Source: an uncultured Collinsella sp. (lineage in GTDB: Bacteria; Actinomycetota; Coriobacteriia; Coriobacteriales; Coriobacteriaceae). From it: 5,484 nt of DNA. Below, piece after piece: positions 1 to 5,484 of the stretch. The stretch is from positions 1 through 5,484 of the forward strand of contig CABQNA010000113.1 of NCBI GenBank assembly GCA_902465425.1. The letters run 5' to 3'. Numbering within the stretch: the stretch's first letter is position 1; each line of letters opens with the position of its first letter. The notes under the pieces were generated by a model, which saw only the letters and a program-made list of their open reading frames with translations, did not search any database and was not told the origin of the DNA. Position numbers and translations under genes: made by a program.

Positions 1-1300
1 AACGCGGCACAGATCGGATGCGTGGGCCTTTCCGCATTGGGCTGCGACTGTGTGCCGGTCGATACCGAGTGCAACGCGCTGGCGCCCGCGATTTTGTATG
101 GAGTCGATGCACGTTCGAAGCCGCAGATTGACGAGCTCCTTTGCGAATATGGGTCAGATCGCGCACGCGAGCTTTTCGGGCATGATCCCTGTTCGTCAGA
201 TATTGCTCCCAAGATCTTGTGGTTTAAGGAGAATATGCCCGAGGTGCACGAACGTGCCGCGAAGTTCCTGACGGCGTCATCGTTTCTGTGCGCAAAGTTG
301 ACGGGGCGTTTTACGGTGGACCGTTATTTAGCGGAGGATTTTCTTCCCCTATACGACCGCTACACCTGGAAGGTTGATGCTCGGGAATGTGCTCGTTTCT
401 GCCGGCCTGACCAGATGGCGGAGGTAATGTCGGCTACCGATATTGCCGGGGTGATTACGCAGCGTGCGGCTGAGGCGACGGGGCTCGCGGCAGGGACACC
501 TGTCTTAGTGGGAACGGGCGACTCTGGTGCCGAGGCCATTTCGACGGGTGTATTCCGTCCCGGCGATATGATGGTTCAGTTGGGGAGTACGGCGTATTTC
601 ATCTACCTAGCTGATCATATGATCGATGATGCCCGCCTGTGGCCGGGGACGTTTATCATTCCCGGAACTTACGGGATCTGCGCGGGGCGCACTCACATCG
701 TGGCTGCGCCAAGAGCTGTATCGCGACGCCGTAGAGGCCGAGGGCCACGGTGGTCCCGATGCCTATTCGGTTATGGCGCATGATGCCGCCGACGTGGCGC
801 CGGGTGCCGATGGGCTCCTGTGTCTGCCGTACTTTGCGGGGGAGCGTACTCCGCTCAACGATCCCGAGGCGCGTGGCGTCTTCTTTGGCCTGACCGGAAG
901 GCATACGCGAGCCCATATGGTTCGCGCCGCCTTGGAAGGCGTCGCGTATACCGTTGCATCCCATGTCGACATTATCGAGCGAGAGCATGGACTGCCAATT
1001 GGGCGCATTATGCTTGTCGGAGGTGGAACCAAGAATCCAGTTTGGATGCAGGCTATCGCCGACGTATGCGGGCGCGAGGTCTCGGTTGCCAAGGTTACGG
1101 TGGGCGCATGCTTCGGTGATGCCATCATGGCAGCTCTCGCAGGTGGCGCCTATGCATCATGGGATGAGCTCGCCCAAGTCCTTGGCGTTGCGCAAACAAT
1201 CGTGCCCGATATGGCTGCCCACGAGTTATATGCATCGCGTCGTCATATCTTTGACGAATTGTATGCACGCAACCGTGATCTCATGCACGAATTGGTGTAA
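1..1300 (+). pseudogene. FGGY-family carbohydrate kinase, 5' partial and frameshifted
   Basis: FGGY kinases phosphorylate sugars or polyols (xylulose, glycerol, gluconate and others) with ATP in the cytoplasm; the substrate here cannot be told. Frame 1 is open from base 1 with no start, so the N-terminus lies upstream. It runs through an N-domain segment (APKILWFKEN near 207-236) and a GTGDSG motif whose Asp (codon at 520) matches the catalytic base of the family. Frame 1 reads YGICAG up to 687, then degenerates. The homologous reading continues in frame 2 from 686 (GALTSWL) to the TAA at 1298-1300. The C-half carries PYFAGERTP, a good match to FGGY signature 2 (GVFFGL followed by HMVRAALE), and the LVGGGTKNPVWMQ ATP-site segment. 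The join lacks the TNxxG-like residues expected before ALTSW, so I infer a deletion of about 14 nt. It is either a true pseudogene or a sequencing error. Family confidence is high. Confidence 0.88.
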
Positions 1301-1327
1301 TGCTGCCGAATTGTACTGCCTACCAAT

Positions 1328-1368
1328 AGGGACTGCGTTGTGCGATTCGCATGTCCCTTGGCATTTTT
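1328..1368 (+). terminator. Probable Rho-independent terminator after the kinase
   Basis: AGGGAC (1328-1333) pairs with GTCCCT (1353-1358), and TGCG (1334-1337) pairs with CGCA (1348-1351) across a one-base bulge, leaving a loop of about ten bases. A five-T run follows at 1364-1368 after a short TGGCA spacer, so the plus-strand kinase is the likely client. The convergent TatD gene ends at 1380, and the same stem read on the minus strand has no T-run. Termination in that direction is therefore not supported. Confidence 0.5.
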
Positions 1369-1379
1369 GCCCACAGGGG

Positions 1380-2162
1380 TTAGCGAAGGTCAAAAACAGA
1401 GTGCGCATTTGCTAAAACTACCGACTCGATGCGCTTTGCGTCACAGTTTTTGAGTGAGGCAATGCGCATCGAGGTCCTTGTGAGCGATCTGATGAGCGAC
1501 TGTGCGCTTGTTTCTGTGTTTGGTTCGGCTGGTGCATCGGTCTCGAGCAGTAAACGATCGAGTGGAATCTGTCGTACGTATTCGCGACCGCGCTTGGTGG
1601 CGAGCATGCGCTCGTTGACGGAAAAATAGCAGCCCGCATTACGCGCACGAACGAGTTCGTCCGAAGTACCGCTAAACCAGTGGAAGATGATAACGGGGGA
1701 GTCGGGGTTTGGGATGAGTAATCCGTGCGATTCGAGGGCGTCCAGTACGGTTCCTGCCGAACGAACGGCGTGAATTGATATCACGCGCCCGGCAAGAGAA
1801 CGCTGCACGAGTGTGTCGCAGAGCCGGTCGAGTGCCTGTATTTGTAGCGGCTCGCTTCCTGCAAAGCGCGCGGAAAAGTCGAGTCCCACCTCGCCGATGT
1901 AGCGCTCTTGGGCAGCAACTTCGCAAAGCAGATCGACTTCGGCAGGACCGCATCGACCGTCGGCGAGCCACCAGGGGTGAAGCCCAATGCCGGCGATGAT
2001 GCCTGGTTGGCGACGGGCGCGCTCGTTTGCGGCCGAAAAGTCGCGTGGATCGACGCCGCAGTCAAATAGGCCCACGCCCAGCGCCGTCGCCTCATCGGCA
2101 ACGGCGTCCGGGTGAGCGATTAAATCAAGATGGCAGTGTGCGTCAATCAACTGGGGCCCCAT
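1380..2162 (-). CDS. TatD family metal-dependent hydrolase (260 aa)
   Basis: TatD proteins are cytoplasmic TIM-barrel metallo-hydrolases; characterised members are Mg-dependent DNases or D-aminoacyl-tRNA deacylases, so the true substrate here is open. Seen from the ATG at 2162: DAHCHLD with the HxH metal pair at residues 9 and 11, GIGLHPWW at 58-65, GEVGLDF with the metal-ligand Glu91, ISIHA with His131, FHWFSGT with His161, and LLLETDAP with the catalytic Asp209. All family metal ligands are present and the length is typical. The open frame extends five codons to a GTG at 2177 that overlaps the tcdA stop, but only the ATG has a Shine-Dalgarno (GGAG, 9 nt upstream), so I chose it. The gene follows tcdA by 14 nt and is probably co-transcribed and translationally coupled. 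The C-terminal quarter after residue 215 is less conserved. Confidence 0.92.
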   Translation of the reverse strand: MGPQLIDAHCHLDLIAHPDAVADEATALGVGLFDCGVDPRDFSAANERARRQPGIIAGIGLHPWWLADGRCGPAEVDLLCEVAAQERYIGEVGLDFSARFAGSEPLQIQALDRLCDTLVQRSLAGRVISIHAVRSAGTVLDALESHGLLIPNPDSPVIIFHWFSGTSDELVRARNAGCYFSVNERMLATKRGREYVRQIPLDRLLLETDAPAEPNTETSAQSLIRSLTRTSMRIASLKNCDAKRIESVVLANAHSVFDLR

Positions 2163-2176
2163 CTCGGCGCGCTCCA

Positions 2177-2974
2177 CTAGTCTAGGCGTTGGCCGTCGGC
2201 GCGCACGCGTTCAGTGCCGCGCCCGCCGATCTGGCGGATAACCTCGCCGGCAATCATCTGACCCATGATGGGCGGCATAAAGCTGGCGGTGCCCAACTCG
2301 GTACGCTCGTGGATGTTGGACGGGTCGCGGGGCTGGGTCTTAACCGATTCCTCGCAGCTAAACAATACATGTAGATTTTTGATTCCGCGCTTCTTACATT
2401 CTTTGCGCATGATGCGGCTCATGGGGTCGCGTACCGTATCGAAGATGTCGGCAAAGCGGAGGCACTCGGGATGGAGCTTGTTGGCCCCGCCCATGGAGCT
2501 AACCAAACGAATGTCGTGGTCCTGAGCATATTTGGCAATGGTGAGCTTGGCCGAGATGGTGTCGATGGCGTCGACGACGTAATCGAGCTTGCCACCCGTC
2601 TGCTCCAAAACGCTCGCGAAGAACTCGTCGATGTTGTCGCTCAGCAGGTATTCGGTGCGTTTGATAACGGTGGCGGCGGGATTGATGTCGTGGATCATGG
2701 CTTCCATCACGTCCACCTTGCGCTTGCCGATGGTGCTGTGAAAGGCGATGGCCTGGCGATTGATATTGCTGGGTGCGATGATGTCCTTGTCCAGAATTAC
2801 AAAATGACCAATGCCGCCGCGGGCGAGTGCCTCGCAGCAGTTGGAGCCCACGCCTCCGCAGCCGAGCACCAGCACCGTAGCGTCGGCGAGCTTATCGAGT
2901 GCCTTGCGGCCCATGATGATCTCGAGCTTGGTGTCGCGTGTCTCGTTGGGAGTTGCGGCTGTGGTTTCGGTCAT
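2177..2974 (-). CDS. tcdA: tRNA threonylcarbamoyladenosine dehydratase (TcdA/CsdL, E1-like ThiF fold, 265 aa)
   Basis: TcdA adenylates and dehydrates the t6A37 modification of ANN-decoding tRNAs to the cyclic form ct6A, using ATP. Visible motifs in order: nucleotide-binding GCGGVGS at residues 38-44; LDKD with Asp62 and Asp64, then SNINRQ at 69-74 (the SNxNRQ signature of ThiF/MoeB/E1-like enzymes); GKRKVDVM at 83-90; DAIDT at 135-139; SSMGGANK at 159-166, a TcdA-type segment in place of the ubiquitin-like-protein E1 features; and TASFMPPIMGQMIAGEVIRQI near the C-terminus. Length matches the E. coli enzyme (about 268 aa). An upstream in-frame ATG at 2980 sits directly against the GGAGG and is too close. 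The ATG at 2974 has a 6-nt spacing and is preferred. A generic ThiF/HesA sulfur-carrier activator is the alternative; no ThiS/MoaD partner or CxxC zinc motif is seen, which favours TcdA. Confidence 0.88.
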   Translation of the reverse strand: MTETTAATPNETRDTKLEIIMGRKALDKLADATVLVLGCGGVGSNCCEALARGGIGHFVILDKDIIAPSNINRQAIAFHSTIGKRKVDVMEAMIHDINPAATVIKRTEYLLSDNIDEFFASVLEQTGGKLDYVVDAIDTISAKLTIAKYAQDHDIRLVSSMGGANKLHPECLRFADIFDTVRDPMSRIMRKECKKRGIKNLHVLFSCEESVKTQPRDPSNIHERTELGTASFMPPIMGQMIAGEVIRQIGGRGTERVRADGQRLD

Positions 2975-2985
2975 AGACATCCTCC
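2975..2985 (-). promoter_or_regulatory. tcdA ribosome binding site (decides the start)
   Basis: On the minus strand GGAGG abuts an ATG (2980) and lies 6 nt before a second in-frame ATG (2974). Normal Shine-Dalgarno spacing supports the second ATG, so the protein probably begins MTETTAATP. Confidence 0.7.
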
Positions 2986-3018
2986 GATGGGGAAGCGAAT
3001 CGTGTTTTAGCTATCGCC

Positions 3019-3048
3019 ATTATAGGTATTATTACGATTCCATTTGAA
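3019..3048 (-). promoter_or_regulatory. Sigma-70-type promoter of tcdA-tatD
   Basis: Minus-strand TATAAT (3024-3019) is a perfect -10 box. TTCAAA (3048-3043), 18 bp upstream, matches four of six -35 positions. Transcription would start near 3012, giving a leader of roughly 38 nt before the tcdA ATG. A short palindrome, AACCC-TTG-GGGTT (3047-3059), abuts the -35 box and could be a regulator site, but this is weak. Confidence 0.6.
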
Positions 3049-3061
3049 CCCTTGGGGTTTG

Positions 3062-3090
3062 TTGAAATGGGATCGGGGTTCGCATAAGAT
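3062..3090 (+). promoter_or_regulatory. Candidate promoter of an antisense RNA
   Basis: TTGAAA (3062-3067, five of six -35 positions) is followed by exactly 17 bp and TAAGAT (3085-3090, four of six -10 positions). The start would be near A3097. No plus-strand gene follows until 3436. The transcript would run antisense to the 3' UTR and stop codon of the small peptide gene at 3183-3269. It stands back-to-back with the tcdA promoter. Confidence 0.5.
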
Positions 3091-3096
3091 TGAAGC

Positions 3097-3192
3097 AGAT
3101 GGCACCCGTTGCCGCGGGTTAGCCAACTCCAAAACACGTTTGTAGCGTGAGAAGTGGCCGTCTTCGCATTACGCGGGGGCGGCTATTTCATT
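3097..3192 (+). ncRNA. Candidate antisense (antitoxin) RNA, about 95 nt
   Basis: Predicted from the promoter at 3062-3090 and continuous secondary structure. Hairpin 1 is ACCCG (3104-3108) with CGGGT (3115-3119), loop of six. A long closing stem follows directly: TAGCCAACTCC (3120-3130) with GGGGGCGGCTA (3175-3185), nine of eleven positions pairing including one G-U. Inside it is a hairpin, GCGT/ACGC and GAAG/CTTC (3145-3174), with loop TGGCCGT. The 3' end UAUUUCAUU is a poor U-tract, so the terminus at about 3192 is a guess. The RNA would be complementary to the toxin-like mRNA's last codon(s), stop and 3' UTR, as in RatA-txpA or SR4-bsrG. No coding potential was seen in it. The same bases would also structure the opposite transcript, so structure alone does not prove a plus-strand RNA. 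Confidence 0.4.
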
Positions 3193-3269
3193 CGACCTCC
3201 AATGTGGATGCCGAGTTCCACAGCCGCGATTACAAGCAATAACAACGTCAGGACATCGTCAATACTCAT
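3183..3269 (-). CDS. 28-residue hydrophobic membrane peptide, candidate type I toxin
   Basis: This small ORF starts at ATG 3269 and stops at TAG (3185-3183). It reads MSIDD, a continuous hydrophobic stretch from about Val6 to Ile23 (run of four Leu at 9-12, then VIAAVELGIHI), and a basic tail ending GGRMK. It has one predicted transmembrane helix interrupted by Glu18 and His22, an acidic N-end and a cationic C-end that should stay cytoplasmic. AAGGAG lies 7 nt before the ATG, one of the best ribosome sites in the window. A TACAAT -10 box is about 50 nt upstream. The size and layout match type I toxins and 'putative holin-like toxin' peptides, but I cannot place it in a named family. The mRNA shows end-to-end complementarity, a Shine-Dalgarno hairpin and a facing antisense promoter. 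A regulatory or signalling peptide is the alternative. Toxicity is inferred. Confidence 0.6.
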   Translation of the reverse strand: MSIDDVLTLLLLVIAAVELGIHIGGRMK

Positions 3270-3276
3270 AGTCCAT

Positions 3277-3297
3277 CTCCTTCTTGGGTAGAGGGAG
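3277..3297 (-). promoter_or_regulatory. Hairpin sequestering the peptide Shine-Dalgarno
   Basis: On the minus strand CTCCCTC (3297-3291) can pair with GAAGGAG (3283-3277) in six of seven positions, with loop TACCCAA. The GGAG core is inside the stem, so ribosome access would be reduced unless the leader refolds. This is a common device in type I toxin mRNAs. It is seen by eye only; no energy was calculated. Confidence 0.5.
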
Positions 3298-3320
3298 CTG
3301 GCCCATCTGCTTCAACTTCC

Positions 3321-3349
3321 ATTGTACCTAAATACGAACGAATGTTCTA
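3321..3349 (-). promoter_or_regulatory. Candidate promoter of the small peptide gene
   Basis: Minus-strand TACAAT (3326-3321) matches five of six -10 positions. The best -35 at 17 bp is TAGAAC (3349-3344), only three of six, so activation or a weak basal level is possible. Transcription would begin near 3313-3316, at the edge of the 13-nt element that pairs with the 3' UTR. The imperfect -35 overlaps a GAAC-GAAT-GTTC inverted repeat (3336-3347), a possible operator. Confidence 0.45.
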
Positions 3350-3387
3350 TAGATGTTCCTGTATTAGATAATTAGACAAACATCTAA
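3336..3387. promoter_or_regulatory. Probable SdpR-type operator region
   Basis: ATGTTC occurs as direct repeats at 3342-3347 and 3353-3358, one helical turn (11 bp) apart. TAGATGTT (3350-3357) has its exact inverted partner AACATCTA at 3379-3386, and GAAC/GTTC form a short inverted repeat at 3336-3347. The inverted partner overlaps the region just after the sdpR -35 box, a place where an autorepressor would block RNA polymerase. ArsR-family dimers bind imperfect inverted repeats of this kind. Binding itself is inferred. Confidence 0.45.
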
Positions 3388-3401
3388 ATATCGAGTATAG
3401 T
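3373..3401 (+). promoter_or_regulatory. Promoter of the sdpR-sdpI operon
   Basis: TAGACA (3373-3378, five of six -35 positions), a 17-bp spacer and TATAGT (3396-3401, five of six -10 positions) make a strong sigma-70-type promoter. The start is expected near 3408, leaving a leader of about 28 nt with AGGAGG at 3426-3431 before the sdpR ATG. The spacer contains one arm of the inverted repeat described for 3336-3387. Confidence 0.7.
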
Positions 3402-3435
3402 GTGCGCGTCGAACGAAATGCTGAGAGGAGGTCTT

Positions 3436-3714
3436 ATGCCGGGAGAGGGTTTTAAAGCGCTGGCCGATCCTACGCGGCGGCGCATTTTGGAACTGCTGCG
3501 CGAGGGCAATTGTACGGCTGGGGAGCTTGCCGAGCATTTTGACATCAGCAAGCCGTCATTGAGCCATCACTTGGCGACGCTCAAAAACGCCGGGTTGGTG
3601 ACCGACGAACGTCATGGCCAAAACATCGTTTACAGCTTAAACACCACCGTCATGCAGGACTTGATCGGTTGGTTTATGGGCTTTACAAACACGGAAGGTG
3701 ATAAGGATGAATAA
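3436..3714 (+). CDS. sdpR: ArsR-family autorepressor, SdpR-like (92 aa)
   Basis: This is a small winged-helix DNA-binding protein. It opens GEGFKALADPTRRRILELL, the usual first helices of the ArsR family. The helix-turn-helix is TAGELAEHFDISKPSLSHHLATLK (about residues 27-50), followed by the wing near DERHGQNIVYSLN and a C-terminal TTVMQDLIGWFMGF dimerisation helix. The ISKPSxSHHL and YSLNTTVxQD segments and the length agree with my memory of B. subtilis SdpR, which represses sdpRI and is titrated to the membrane by SdpI. No cysteine-rich metal-sensing ELCVCDL motif is present, so a metal sensor is unlikely. The start at 3436 is set by AGGAGG 4 nt upstream. A GTG at 3400 gives a longer frame but lies inside the -10 box. 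The stop overlaps sdpI by 8 nt. Confidence 0.85.
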   Translation: MPGEGFKALADPTRRRILELLREGNCTAGELAEHFDISKPSLSHHLATLKNAGLVTDERHGQNIVYSLNTTVMQDLIGWFMGFTNTEGDKDE

Positions 3715-4411
3715 CGAAAACAAGGGCATTCACGCCACGGGGGTATCGCCGCGTGTATGGATTGCGCTGATTGCTCTGTGCGTCGCCAATGTCGCAGCGC
3801 ACCTTATGGTGATGCCGAGCTTGCCTGCGCAGATTCCCACGCACTGGGGCGCGAACGGCGCCGTCGACGGTTGGGGTCCTAGCTGGATGGCCTCCGCGCT
3901 CGGCCTGCTGCCTCTGGCGCTCCTCGCAATGTTCTGCGTGGTGCCACGCATCGACCCCAAAGGTGAGGCATATCGAACCTCGGGCAAGTTCTATCAGGGC
4001 TTCGTAATCGCCTTCACCTTGTTCATGTGCGCCGTAAGCTGGTTGGGTGAGCTTACGGTCTGGGGCGTGGTGCCGGCGGTCGGTTCGGTCAACGTGCTGA
4101 TTTCCGGTGCTATCGGTTTGCTGTTCATCGGCGTAGGCAACTACTTGCCGCGTGTGAAGCAGAACTATACGCTCGGTATCAAGACGCCTTGGGCGCTTGC
4201 CGATCCCGAGAACTGGCGCCGTACGCAGCGCTTTGGCGGTGCCTGCTTTATGGTGCTGGGTGTTGGCCTGATTGCGATGGGCGTGGCAGGTGCGGTGCTT
4301 TCGAGTGAAGTCGTCGCCGCGGTGATTGCGGTTCTGGCGTTTGGTTCGGTCGGAGCCGTCTACGTCTACTCGTATCTGCTGTGGCGCAAATCTCAGCGAG
4401 CCGCTCGTTAA
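3707..4411 (+). CDS. sdpI: SdpI-family integral membrane protein (234 aa)
   Basis: SdpI proteins are membrane proteins; the B. subtilis member gives immunity to the SdpC peptide toxin and, when loaded, captures SdpR to induce its own operon. Seen here: a first membrane helix at about 17-36, the DUF1648 segment LPAQIPTHWGANGAVDGWG (39-57), a second helix at 61-79, then helices near 97-118, 128-144, 178-197 and 203-224. The SdpI signature GNYLPRVKQNYTLGIKTPW lies at 144-162, followed by WRRTQRFGG, where many homologues carry THR (here TQR). It has a short basic tail. The start at 3707 has GGAAGG 8 nt upstream; the frame also opens at GTG 3698. The ATG lies before the sdpR stop (8-nt overlap), implying coupled translation. 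No sdpABC genes are in the window, so the ligand, if any, is unknown. Confidence 0.87.
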   Translation: MNNENKGIHATGVSPRVWIALIALCVANVAAHLMVMPSLPAQIPTHWGANGAVDGWGPSWMASALGLLPLALLAMFCVVPRIDPKGEAYRTSGKFYQGFVIAFTLFMCAVSWLGELTVWGVVPAVGSVNVLISGAIGLLFIGVGNYLPRVKQNYTLGIKTPWALADPENWRRTQRFGGACFMVLGVGLIAMGVAGAVLSSEVVAAVIAVLAFGSVGAVYVYSYLLWRKSQRAAR

Positions 4412-4595
4412 GGTTGCGGAAAACTAGCGTACGCAGTTCATAGTGTGTTCCGGGGGACTTTTCCCAGGTAGTATTAGGGGGTGTGGGCAACCATGCCCCT
4501 TTTTCGTTACGTTTCAGAGCTGGTTCCCTCATTTCGTTTCCACTAAAGCGAATCAAGAATAGGGAAACAGCGGGTAGAAAGGATAAAACAGGTAA
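4412..4595 (+). other. Gap between sdpI and ettA
   Basis: Apart from the terminator at 4476-4504 there is no gene. A perfect 8-bp palindrome GCGTACGC lies at 4427-4434. A GGG/CCC mini-hairpin flanks ACTTTT at 4452-4465. The ettA promoter should lie within 4505-4560, but I find no convincing -35/-10 pair. The ribosome site of ettA is mediocre: AAAGGA lies about 12 nt before the ATG, and CAGG lies only 3 nt before it. Confidence 0.5.
4476..4504 (+). terminator. Strong Rho-independent terminator of sdpRI
   Basis: An 11-bp stem (4476-4486 with 4491-4501), including three G-U pairs, is closed by the stable GNRA tetraloop GCAA and followed at once by T residues to 4504. It lies 65 nt after the sdpI stop and separates that operon from the downstream ABC-F gene. 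Confidence 0.85.

Positions 4596-5484
<889 letters not shown>

Larger units (their letters stand above)
3090..3315 (-). repeat. Long-range 13-nt inverted repeat closing the peptide mRNA
   Basis: TTGAAGCAGATGG occurs on the plus strand at 3090-3102, and its exact reverse complement is at 3303-3315. On the minus transcript the 5' copy begins within a few nucleotides of the predicted start (near 3313-3316). The 3' copy follows the last 3' UTR hairpin. Pairing would join the two ends of a roughly 230-nt mRNA, resembling the long-range inhibitory pairing of hok, fst and aapA toxin mRNAs. The match is perfect over 13 bp. Confidence 0.75.
2981..3435. other. 455-bp control region between tcdA and sdpR
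   Basis: This gap holds four predicted promoters: tcdA (minus, 3019-3048), antisense RNA (plus, 3062-3090), small peptide (minus, 3321-3349) and sdpR (plus, 3373-3401). It also holds a 28-codon gene, an end-to-end inverted repeat and an operator-like cluster. Bases 3090-3185 are almost entirely accounted for by nested stems. The stretch 3362-3390 is markedly AT-rich compared with the rest of the window. Confidence 0.55.

Noticed and set aside
626..685. An independent start for the second half of the kinase at 626
   Set aside because: The residues before position 686 in that frame do not resemble any kinase segment; homology begins only at GALTSWL, so this is a frameshift product, not a separate gene.
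2471..3010. A 179-codon plus-strand frame
   Set aside because: It is the complement of tcdA, whose E1-like motifs are unambiguous on the minus strand.
3047..3059. AACCC-TTG-GGGTT palindrome as a terminator
   Set aside because: It is only 5 bp with no T-run on either strand; at most a weak regulator site by the tcdA promoter.
2892..3137. An 81-codon minus-strand frame across the tcdA start
   Set aside because: It overlaps tcdA in another frame, has no domain-like composition, and crosses the structured 3' UTR and tcdA promoter.
3400..3435. GTG start at 3400 extending sdpR by 12 codons
   Set aside because: The codon overlaps the TATAGT -10 box and would precede the transcription start; the ATG at 3436 has a proper AGGAGG.
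4452..4465. GGG-ACTTTT-CCC hairpin as a second sdpI terminator
   Set aside because: The stem is too short and there is no T-run after it; the GNRA-capped stem at 4476-4501 is clearly the terminator.

Overview
The window most resembles the chromosome of a moderately GC-rich Gram-positive gut bacterium, probably a Coriobacteriia member such as Collinsella. That assignment rests on GC-rich codon use, an actinobacterial-looking EttA, strong GGAGG-type ribosome sites and a Bacillus-like SdpR/SdpI pair. It is an impression from sequence, not a database result.

Layout. (1) 1-1300, plus strand: an FGGY-family sugar kinase whose start lies outside the window. It is broken near 685-688 by a frameshift that looks like a deletion of about 14 nt in a conserved glycine-rich segment. 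A hairpin with a T-run follows. (2) 1380-2974, minus strand: a two-gene operon, tcdA (tRNA ct6A-forming E1-like enzyme) then a TatD-type metal-dependent hydrolase. It is read from a promoter with a perfect TATAAT box. (3) 2981-3435: a densely organised 'intergenic' region, the most interesting part of the window. (4) 3436-4411, plus strand: sdpR-like ArsR autorepressor and sdpI-like membrane protein, translationally coupled, ending in a strong terminator. (5) 4596 to the end, plus strand: ettA, the ABC-F translation factor, cut by the window edge.

The region 3088-3330 has the architecture of a type I toxin-antitoxin locus. The minus strand encodes an unlisted 28-residue hydrophobic peptide (3183-3269) behind a very good Shine-Dalgarno. 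That Shine-Dalgarno can fold into a hairpin. The predicted 5' end of the mRNA carries a 13-nt segment perfectly complementary to a segment about 200 nt downstream, so the two ends can pair, as in hok, fst and aapA mRNAs. The 3' UTR is almost completely structured. On the opposite strand a well-spaced promoter (TTGAAA, 17 bp, TAAGAT) would start a roughly 95-nt antisense RNA across that 3' UTR and the toxin stop codon.

This unit lies head-to-head with the sdpRI-like operon. The approximately 90 bp between the two predicted start sites contains repeated ATGTT(C/T) half-sites in direct and inverted arrangement, probably the SdpR operator. It could influence both directions. No sdpABC toxin genes are present in the window. 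Function of the peptide, the antisense RNA and any link to SdpRI are inferences from sequence architecture.
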